A stretch of DNA of 64,000 nucleotides, taken from the NCBI GenBank assembly GCA_958299035.1, contig CATQJL010000305.1:35601733-35665732 (forward strand), read 5' to 3'. Positions 55,504 through 64,000 of the stretch are shown here, in pieces. The notes beneath the pieces were generated by a model. That model was not told the DNA's origin, ran no database searches, and was given only the letters and a program-made list of their open reading frames with translations. The stretch is from Cylicocyclus nassatus. Taxonomy: Eukaryota; Nematoda; Chromadorea; Rhabditida; Strongylidae. How positions within the stretch are numbered: the first letter of the stretch is position 1; every line of letters starts with the position of its first letter. The position numbers and the translations under genes are program-made.

Positions 55504-56372
55504 CAGGGCCCGGCACCGATGGTTTGAGGTCAAACTGGACTTCGTTTTTGGAGTTAGAAGCAACGGGGACATCGTTTTTATGAGGTCCCGGAGGAAGCGC
55601 CAAAAAACACGACAAACATGTCAGGTTTCACGAGTTGAACGTGTTCTTTCGCAAGCGCGCGAATTTCAAATGCAAGACACAAACAAACAATTGGCTTGTT
55701 TACAGCGCACAAACAGTCACATGGCTCCGACTTTGAGCTGTGAGTATACAATATTACTCCAAACTATGTTATGTAAAAAGTTCCCAAAACTTATGTGTCT
55801 GAATACCCGTTCCGGATTTGTTGGTTTCTAGACCAACCACCGAACCAACTGGGTTGGTTCGGAGCATAAATTTCGGAGAGTTCACATAAGCTTTGGAACT
55901 TTTTGATTTGGACGATTAAAACGCTCAAAAATCTATTATATAGTGAAGAGAGCGAATCAAACCATTGTCTCTCCTCTTCTTTTGAGCCAAAAATAGTGCA
56001 AATCTATATGCCTTGATAGATACTGCGCTCCAATCACACGCGGTGTCCTTTGAACTATGTGGCGAAAAATGCACTGCCAGATTGTTGAGGCCACAGATTT
56101 GGTTGGCCCAGGAGGTTCTCGACATTCGGAGCGCTAAAATGGTACACTACCCAATGACAGAGCCTTTAATCAACTCAAAATGCTTTCTTTTTGTTTTTTT
56201 TTTGTTGTACTAGTTACCTCAAAATGCGCTTTTTTCGCTTTTTTGATGTTATTTTGACTAATTAAGGGTTTCCCTGCTGATTTTTACGCCAAGAGGGACT
56301 TCGTAAACTTTCGCGAAGTCATGAGGGACTTCGTTTCCAGAAACGCTTCAAACCAACGCGTGCAGGGCCCTG
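55504..56372. mobile_element. non-autonomous hAT element, 869 bp, 8-bp target duplication
   Basis: GCCGTAAA at 55496-55503 and 56373-56380. CAGGGCCCGGCAC end at 55504. Inverted relative to the 41080-41941 copy and very similar to it across the full length. Confidence 0.95.
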
Positions 56373-56841
56373 GCCGTAAAAAAGCATAGGAAGCGGTGGG
56401 TTGAGGTGAGTACTTGAAGGTAGAGCTTGCTCCAAAGAATATATTTATGTAAAAAAATTCGGAAATTTATGTGAGGAAGGGAGAGGATCTTGAAAATTCG
56501 TGACTTTGTGTGGCCCCGCTCAACCTCTAGGGTGCTTCCTGGTTGCGCGAGAGCAACCTAAAATCGAAAAGTACTTATTGCCGGCCGCAATTACGGCTGC
56601 TTTTGGAGTGCGACACGTATGGCTTACATGTTGTCAACGTGGGATAACATGTTTGCAACATGCAACAGCATGTTGGCAGAACATCTTGGCTATATCAGCG
56701 CCAACATGTTGCTGCATGTTGCCAATATATTGGCCACGTGTGCCGCCGGTCAGAGATGCAGACCACGGGTAGCAGCAACTATGGAAGGGACGATACCCAG
56801 GGTAAAGCGGAGGGTGCGGCACACGACCGTCGGATATGACC

Positions 56842-57150
56842 ACCCTCCCTTGGGCCGGACCTCGGCACCACCCCCACCCTCCATCCACGCCATAAGCAAC
56901 GCCCAGGTTTGGCTTCCCACGACTACGTGGCCTTCTGAACCAGCTGAGTTCGGTACTGCGTTTGGAAGGTCAAAAAAGTGCTTTTCTTGGCGTTTCCGGG
57001 TCTTGGAGATTGCTGGGGATCTTTTCAAGCGCAGTACCGGACTCAGCTGGTCCAGAAGGCCACGTAGTCGTGGGAAGTCAAACCTGGGCGTTGCTTATGG
57101 GGTGGAGGGAGGGTGGGGGTGGTGCCGAGGTCCGGTCCAAGGGAGGGGGG
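56842..57150. repeat. inner palindrome of the fold-back, ~130-bp arms
   Basis: CCCTCCCTTGGGCCGGACC near 56843 pairs with GGTCCGGTCCAAGGGAGGG near 57130; GGCCTTCTG/CAGAAGGCC and CGTAGTCGTGGGAAG also pair. This explains overlapping open frames on both strands. Confidence 0.85.
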
Positions 57151-57156
57151 TCGTAT

Positions 57157-57914
57157 CAGGGCCCGGCACAGATCGTCCAGAAGCAGGCTGGACTTCGTTT
57201 TCAGAGCAAAAAGCAAAGGAGATATCGTTTTTGACGATTCGGGGCCCAGCACCAAGAATAAGCGCCATTCAGTCGAATACAAGCTTTTTAGACAGGTTAT
57301 CACACGATTGACATGCTCTATCGTGTATGGCAAAAAGTGCGCGCAATTTGAAAGCAAGGCTGAAATAAACAAATTGCTTGTTTACAGTGCACACAAAGTC
57401 ATATGACACCAAATTCGTACTGTATACATTGAAAATTATTTGCAAAAGAATTATGTAAAAATGTTTGAAAACTTATGTGAAGTAGTACGTTTTCCAAAAT
57501 AAGATCGTCTCCAGACGGCCACCAGACGATCTGAGATCGTCTGGAGCATATATTTCTGTCACTTCACATAAGTTTTGGATTTTTCTATCATGGACGGATT
57601 CCCCGGTCAAAAATCTACCCCTGAGCATGAAAATATTTTCATATCATTGCCTTTCCTTTGTTTTTTGCCTTCATTTTCTCATATATCGCGTTGTAAAATA
57701 TCGCGCTCCAGTCCCAAACTCTTGTGCATGCGTTGTACTCAGCTGTAATTTGGATTTTCACTCTTATCTTACCTTTTGTCTTTTAGAGTAGTAACTCTTT
57801 CTTGTTTTCATCTTCTCCTAAGCAATTAGGTCAAAGGGAACTTCGTAAAACTTCCGAAAGTCATGGAAGACTTCGTTTTCAGAAACGCTGGAAACCGACT
57901 TGTGCCGGGCCCTG
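57157..57914. mobile_element. diverged third hAT copy, 758 bp
   Basis: CAGGGCCCGGCAC at the left, GTGCCGGGCCCTG at the right. Flanks GGTCGTAT (57149-57156) and GGTCATAT (57915-57922) are an 8-bp duplication with one change. Internal words (ATCGTTTTTGA, AAACAAATTGCTTGTTTAC) match the family loosely. Confidence 0.85.
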
Positions 57915-58679
57915 GGTCATATCCGACGGTCGTGTGCCGCACCCTCCGCTTTACCCTGGGTATCGTCCCTTCCACAGTTGCTGCTACCCGTGGTCTCCAT
58001 CTCTGACCAACGGCACACGTGGCCAATGTGTTGGCAACATGCAGCAACATGTTGGCGCTGATGTAGCCAAGATGTTCTGCCAACATGTTGTTACGTGTTG
58101 CAAACATGTTTTCCCACGTTGACAACATGTAAGCCATACGTGTCGCAGGTCAGCGAGGCGGTCCAAAGGTGGCAGCAATTGCAGAAGGGACGATAAGTGC
58201 CTTTCGATTCTATATTGCTCCCGCGCACTCAGGAAGCGCCTTGAGGTTGCGCGGGACTAGACAAAGTTCTGCGTGTTCACATTTCTTCCCCTTATAAAAA
58301 TTTCAAATTTTTTTAATTGAAAATATTTTATAGTCCCAGCTCTACCTATGAGTACTCACTTCACCCACCGTTTCCTACGCTTCGTTACGGCTTTTGATAA
58401 TATAAAAACGGCCTTCTTTTGGCATATTGTTTTTTGATCTTCGATTCATTTCTATCTTTTCTTCATTTGTCCTTTTTTTCGTTGCAGATTCTTAGAAGAG
58501 CTTCCACAAACACTGTAGGTATATTGTAATTTTCTGCAATGGCAAGGGAAGTTCAATCTTGAAACATACGTCACCCGTGCTGCTCCCTGAGTGAAATATG
58601 TCGCGAAAGCAAAGATATAACTGAGCCAATCACCTCTTGAGAGAAACACACGATATATGGACATTAACAAGAGTAGAAT

Positions 58680-58930
58680 TCTTGAGAAGCAAATAGGAAG
58701 ACCACCAACGAGATGGGCAAACCTGCTTCTGGAACGAGTGGACAGCTGAAATTCAGTTGGATGCGATTTCCGCACCTGTAACACAAACGGAGCCTCGACG
58801 ACAGGTTAGAAGATCATGAAGCAAGGAACAGGATACATGGGGCTTCTGTGTTGGGCTATGCAGCCCGCGTTGCCGCACACACCATGCCCAAAAATGTCTG
58901 CGCCTTTCAAAAAATCACAATGCTAAACAC
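58680..58930 (+). pseudogene. possible LINE 3'-tail fragment in the fold-back arm
   Basis: QIGRPPTRWANLLLERVDS resembles the GRPPxRWxDxF tail seen at the C-terminus of several non-LTR reverse-transcriptase polyproteins. Frameshifted afterwards. The mirrored arm carries a more decayed version. Confidence 0.4.
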
Positions 58931-58969
58931 GGACTAGAGGTGGAGGAAGATACTTGATTTACCGTAAGT

Positions 58970-60260
58970 AATGTTGCGCCAAAAAATACTGACTTTTGCA
59001 CTCCTGGTTTTTTGCGACCAGGAACACGGCCATCGAGAAAATTCTGTTAATCGTAATCCTGGTTTTTCGCCTCTGCTGAAAGGTCTATTGGCACTTAGTC
59101 GGTACTTCACGTAACGCTTCTCACCTCTATTCGCTTCCGCCTCTGAAGGAAGACTGCCGCAGTGTTGGCTGCCGACACTGCGGCAGTCATAGGAAGATTG
59201 ACTTTGTCAAAGGAAGGAAGAACAAGAAAAAGATCAAGAAGGTTTACCACTACGCAAGGTAGTTTGGTTATAATTATCGGTTACATCGCATAAGTCGTTT
59301 CGATTTTCAAATGTGTGAATCCAAGTTGTATGCGGCGTTCGCCACTGAGGTTAGTTACCTATCAGATGTAGAGAATATACCCGATTTCGATTTTGCGACG
59401 AAAGCAAGGAAGTGCTCAGAGAATGCGCAAGAAGGTAGTTTACAAGCTTCATTGCTTTGCTCGGATAAGCACTGCAAACGCAGCCTTGCTGAAAGAGTTA
59501 AAAGGCAGGAGCTTGATAACTGTGATCTATCCATCTCTTGCAACTTTGCAATTTCGATAATCGCAGTCGCGCCATAAGTACTGGCTCTTGCACTGTTGAT
59601 TTCGTTGCGATCAGGAGCACGGTGGGCGACAAATTTCTGTTAATTTCTGTTAATCGTACTCGCGGTCCTTGCATCTGCTGGAAGGTCTAGTGACCCTAAT
59701 CGGTACTACATGTAACGCTTCTCATCTTTGGGATTCGGTTCCGCCTCCGAATGACTGCCGCAGTGTTGGCGTGTGCCGACACTGCGGCAGTCATAGGAAA
59801 ATTGACATCATCAAAGGAAGGATGAACAAGTAAAAGATCAAGAAGGTTTACCATTACGCAAGGTAGTTTGGTTATAATTATCGGTTACACCCATATGTCC
59901 TCGATTCTCAGATGCGTTAATCCATCGTGTAGGAGTCGCTCTCCGTTGGGTTTCAAGGCATAGGCCGTGCGGCAGTCTTAGGAAGATCGAAAAAATTGCC
60001 GCAAGAAAAACTATCTTATCAAATGATTTAGACACATACAACTCGTTACCATGAATTAGAGAAGAGGCTACGCAAGTCAAACGCTGCTGGAAAGTCTATT
60101 GACCCTAATCGGTATTGCATGTAACGCTTCTCATCTTAAGGGCTCGCTTCCGCCTCCAAATGACTGCCGCAGTGTTGGCGTGTGCCGACACTGCGGCAGT
60201 CATAGGAAAATTGACATTGTTAAAGGAAGGAAGAACAAGAAAAAGATCAAGAATTGATCT
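58970..60260. repeat. two to three long tandem units, each with the same perfect hairpin
   Basis: GACTGCCGCAGTGTTGGC...GCCGACACTGCGGCAGTC stands at 59152-59188, 59753-59792 and 60162-60201. Each is preceded by TAACGCTTCTCA...TTCCGCCTC and followed by ATAGGAARATTGACAT...AAAGATCAAGAA. Spacing is ~600 and ~410 bp. Inverted relatives lie at 52400-52560. Confidence 0.85.
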
Positions 60261-60800
60261 GTACTTTGATGCAAGCCGCAAAGTTTTCTGGTCCGGAGCT
60301 CGTAACGCTTTGATAAAAAGAAACTAAATTTTCGAAGATATCGGCTTAGCCAGGTAGCTGTTGCGGTACCGATGCGGCTGCACTGCAATCGAAAGCATTG
60401 CAATAAGAAATGAACGAGTACAGGTAACATAAGAAGATTTACGGTTACAAGATATTATTCGCATCAGGACAGGCAGGGAACGCAACGTACCGCAACGTCG
60501 ACGCGAAACTCGAAGTATCGCAGTAAGAAATAAAAACAAACCCAAGATATTGGAAGTCCCACGCTTGCAAAATTCTGAAGTAGCTTGATTATTATTGATT
60601 GAATCACAAGAAGCGTTTCGAGCCCAAGATGTGCCAATCGGCGTGCCGGCATCACGACCCAGTACCGCCGCCCACCGATTGTTAGTTCCATAGAATCTTA
60701 TTTGATAATTATGTTATAACTTTAATGCAGTTGTCATCGCAATATTTTTTATATTTAATCCAATAAATCGCTTTGTAGTATTTTCTGAAACAGAGAAAAT
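60261..60800. other. no gene seen
   Basis: Repeat-like. AATAAAT at 60762-60768 could be a polyadenylation signal of a decayed element. Confidence 0.3.
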
Positions 60801-61016
60801 CAATGGCTTTGTGCACCAAAGAGGCTTCTGCGGAAACAAGGCTTTCGGAAGCTTTCCTATTTTCTATGAGTAAAATTTATTCAACAGCTTGACAACAAAC
60901 AGTACAACCTCAGATCACCCATTCTTTTTTTTCTGGATCATCCGTTTGTCGTAGCTAAGGAGCATTCAGATGCTCAACGTCAATGTTGATGAGACTTTGA
61001 AAAGAAGGATTCACTA

Positions 61017-61249
61017 AGGCAAGGGCATACCTCGCGCGATTTCAGTCGCCACGCGATCTGGCAATTTGCCAGATGTTTTCAAATTGAATATTGGTAGACC
61101 CCAAATGTACAGCATGTATAACTTTCGTAGGTTGGTAGAATGCCCCAACTTCTGTACATTTGGAAACCCCGTACGATGAGTTATGAACGTTTGGAGTATT
61201 GCCAAATCGCGTCGCGACTGAAATCGCGTGAGGTATGTCCGAGGCCTAA
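61017..61249. mobile_element. MITE with ~45-bp terminal inverted repeats
   Basis: CATACCTCGCGCGATTTCAG at the left pairs with CTGAAATCGCGTGAGGTATG at the right; CGCGATYTGGCAAT pairs inside. It splits the dispersed repeat at 60800-61690; the copy at 48640-49430 lacks it. Confidence 0.85.
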
Positions 61250-61699
61250 AGTCTGCAGAAGCAATTTTCGGAACTTTTGAGCACTTCTAAAGCGCTGCAA
61301 AAACTGCAGCATTCTTCCCTTACACGCCTCAGATTTTTTGAGCTGTTTCGTACGTATTCTGACTTATTTGCAGGGCGATGTAATATAGTTGTCGAAAACG
61401 GATTTATAGCTCTTTCAAATCTTCTAATTTAGGAAAGTGAAGCAAAAATTTCAATAGCAGGCTTGGAGCTTTTAAAAGCATATATGCATTTTGCAAAACA
61501 CTGTTCAAATTACTGAGAAAAAATGAAGAGAAAAAACAGAACTTATAACGCAAACTAATAATGGCAAAGCGAAAGGTTTTGAAAGCTTTTCATCGTTAGG
61601 CACCTGAGCGCAAATACATCGTCGTTCTGGCCAAGGCAGTTTCCGCTTGGTGGTGTTGACGTCTTGCAAAAAAGCCAGCTAGCAGCGGAACGTTGGCGT

Positions 61700-63640
61700 T
61701 GTCCGAATGCCACTGTTAAGTTAGCGTCCTTATGAGTATAATTGGTCTGAGCAGGAAACATTGCAAGCTCATTTTTTTTTCGTTAACATTTAAGTGTATT
61801 CAAATTTGGAACAGATGTTTGTTCAAAACTCTGCCAATAAAGGTCAAACCATTCTGCTTTATCGATGTGCACATCGGTAGGCAGTATTAATTAGCGATAT
61901 TTTGGTCACGTGTCTGATAAATCTACGGACTGGATGTATTAGGATGCTGTTCTCTGAGAAGAGCGTTGGATGCGTCACAACACAGATAGAGATCTCAAGC
62001 TGAGATTAAATGTATTTCTATCTTGAGAGGTGTCCTATCCCAAAAGTGGTCACGTGTTGTAAGGTCTGATGAAGAGTATAGAACAGATTCTCAATTAAGC
62101 TCCTACAATTTTTTCCGTCTACCATTTGGAAAAGTGTCCTTTTACAGTTCTCGGAGCAATGAGTTATTTTCCTCCATGGGATATTAATTATTACCACAGA
62201 CTCTTTGAGCTTATTAACGCAGTTGATAGTTGGCACCAACATTTTGTTGCATTCTCAAAAGTGCAAGGGCTAGGAAAAACAGAGTACGAGATATTATCAA
62301 AAAGTTATGTGACCAAAAGGTGTGGCAAGCTTTTCGCTGGAATTTATTGGATTGTCTCATAATCAATGCGCATCTTTCTAACTTCTTCTTGAAAAAGCTA
62401 ATTCTCAACGGAAAACCATTTTTCTCCAAAACTTTTTATAGTGCCCGAAAGGCCGATTATTCTGGTTTCTAGCACGTGCTTCCGTTTTCGCAAAACTTTG
62501 CCAAAAATTCATGCCTTCGAAAACTTCCTCTCATTCCTCGCTCTAAATCTTCGAAAAGTAGACGGATTTTCCTTAAAAAAATATGCATAACAACTACGAA
62601 GTTGTGTGCTACAGAATGCTTGTCAACATTAGGTTTTGGAGCAATTCCGAGCCGAGAAATCTCCTCTCAAACTTGGCCATTCGCTGAGGCCCATCTTTGC
62701 TGCATGCAAATCTCAGGCAAAAAGCGATAGCACAAATTTTACTATGGGCACCTAGAGTAGACCTAGTACAACTGATGCTAGGACGCCAGCATTTCAGCGA
62801 CTGAGAGAACAAAAAATAAAAAAGTAAAAACACAGTATTTTGGAATTTCCAAGATGCTGAAAAAAGTGGCTATTTTTGATTTTTTTTTGCAAAATTTTCT
62901 CGTAAAAAATACCGTTAATTTCAAATTTCACTCGATTGCACAACCGACCATCGGCTATTGAGTGACCAAAGTTCGCGCGGACTTAGTACATTTGAGGGTA
63001 AGTTAAGCTCTTTCAAAATATGGGTCTCTATAAAAATGTTTGAGAATTTTTCGGGCTAGAAAATCTTTCTCAGAATGGCTACGATCCAACAAAAGCATGT
63101 TTATATAGTCGAAGGTTTGCTGTTTGTAGCAATCATACCCTCGATACATAGAGCCACATACTCTGGTAACCTTCACTTTTAGGGCTATGAGGGGACACAA
63201 CCTTCACCTAGAAAAAAACAGAAGTTATCCGGGGCTTCGCCCTGGATGTTATTGTTCTGACTATATCGAAACGTATGTTTATGGAGCAAATATAGAGAAT
63301 AATAATTTTAGCTTATTCCAGCAAAACCGAAAATTAGCGTTTTCATAGCCTTTTTTACGTTAAAAAGAAGGTTTTTGTGGAATTTTCGCCAGAATTCGGG
63401 ACAAAATTTCTCAGTTAACCTCTCAATTGACCAAAATAGAGTTTCAGAAGTTTAGGAAAGCTATTGGAGCTAAATTAAAACGACAGACTGCGCTTAATTC
63501 TCTGCGCATTCTTGCGCAGGGAACCGCGCATGAAAACGCTGGTCTATCTCGTTAATGAGTGATTTTGAAAGCCTGGGACGTTGTTAGTTCTCCTCGACGT
63601 GTCATGACGATCAGAATGATACATAATGTTGCAAGGTTTC
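61700..63640. other. no gene seen
   Basis: AT-rich, short frames only, none with a recognised motif or consistent splicing. Confidence 0.4.
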
Positions 63641-63662
63641 GTCGAGACCCCGCGGAGATCTA

Positions 63663-63761
63663 CGACCAGAGCCAAATGCCCCGTCGGCTCTGGTCTGTCT
63701 CCGCGCGCTGCGCGCTACCTCGCTACCCCAAACGCGGGGCGCGGGCATTTGGCTCTGGTAC
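63663..63761. mobile_element. ~100-bp GC-rich hairpin element
   Basis: ACCAGAGCCAAATGCCC and its inverse GGGCATTTGGCTCTGGT enclose a CG-rich loop. The compact TIR-only structure suggests a MITE. Confidence 0.7.
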
Positions 63762-64000
63762 CCTTTTCTTCGTTGTTTCAAACATAATTTTAGCAAGCTA
63801 TATATCAAATTGAAGCTCTTGATCTCTACATTCACCCTGACAACGTCTCAAAACCACATTTTTTGATTTGAACGAGAAATCCGGCAAAAACCTTGTTATT
63901 TAGAATCTCTTGTTTTTCTCCTAGTTTAACTCTTTTCACGCGGTTATCGTGCACACTATAGAATTTGCTTCTGTTCATAATGCAGACAACCACCCAGCCC
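63762..64000. other. no gene seen
   Basis: Window edge; nothing recognised. Confidence 0.4.

Larger units (their letters stand above)
55015..58900. mobile_element. large fold-back element with ~1 kb arms, interrupted by two hAT copies
   Basis: Left arm about 55015-56842 (minus the hAT at 55504-56372) mirrors right arm about 57915-58900: GATCTTCTARCC, GGTGCGGAAATCG, CTTCCTATTTGCTTC, CTGCAGAAAATTACRATATACC, AGGCCGTTTTTA, GGTAGAGC, GTATGGCTTACATGTTG and ACGACCGTCGGATATGACC all pair in order. An inner palindrome fills the centre. Arms differ by about 15-25 percent, so the structure is old. Confidence 0.8.

Noticed and set aside
56619..57311. 230-aa + strand frame and overlapping antisense frames
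   Set aside because: It spans the inner palindrome and fold-back arm, whose inverted GC-rich sequence leaves frames open on both strands.

Overview
The window looks like animal DNA, most likely from a nematode. Introns are often 45-70 bp, splice acceptors are of the TTTCAG / TTTTAG / TTACAG kind, and the repeat load is extreme. All family names below come from reading translated motifs. No database search was possible.

The host-gene backbone is a + strand raptor gene (mTORC1 scaffold; daf-15 in C. elegans, RPTOR in vertebrates). Its exons are scattered over about 41 kb (1715 to about 42690). They encode a HEAT-repeat stretch, a Ser-rich linker, the segment just before the WD40 domain, and the start of the WD40 domain. 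A second, partial raptor copy at 46275-48640 is decayed. Aligning the two copies by eye dates much of the local history. Segments that abut in the short copy are separated in the long copy by a 5.4 kb hAT-like element (7745-13108, 8-bp target duplication) and by about 24.4 kb of nested mobile DNA (13961-38395). Neither copy is clean: each carries lesions at sites where the other is intact. Between them lies an unrelated + strand gene (44137 to about 45884) with seven phase-consistent exons and a Ser/Thr/Pro-rich product I do not recognise.

The most striking element is an apparently intact autonomous Helitron (about 24584 to about 33046). Its gene has one 4.4 kb exon with a complete Rep (HUH) nuclease and a PIF1-type helicase. 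I infer seven small upstream exons joined by phase-0 introns, including an ETxxER-type basic repeat region, for a protein of about 1819 residues. Around it are non-autonomous relatives with the canonical 3' signature (short CGGC/GCCG hairpin, about 10 nt, CTAG): 2449-4993, 4994-5286, 23999-24583, 33048-34101, and reversed at 13961 and 38527. Several sit head to tail, and several have a nearly palindromic centre.

Other landmarks: a ~188-bp satellite of about 22 units (17330-21400); a diverged ~158-bp array (21420-23035) with an inverted relative at 34110-35060; ~119-bp units (3410-4205, and inverted at 35080-35985); three members of one hAT family (TIR CAGGGCCCGGCAC), each with an 8-bp target duplication; TTAA-flanked elements; a pogo-like relic; mariner and LINE relics; and many hairpin MITEs. 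The right third (48.6-64 kb) is almost entirely repeats, including a ~3.9 kb fold-back at 55015-58900 broken by two hAT copies. I saw no rRNA, tRNA, CRISPR array or bacterial-type operon.
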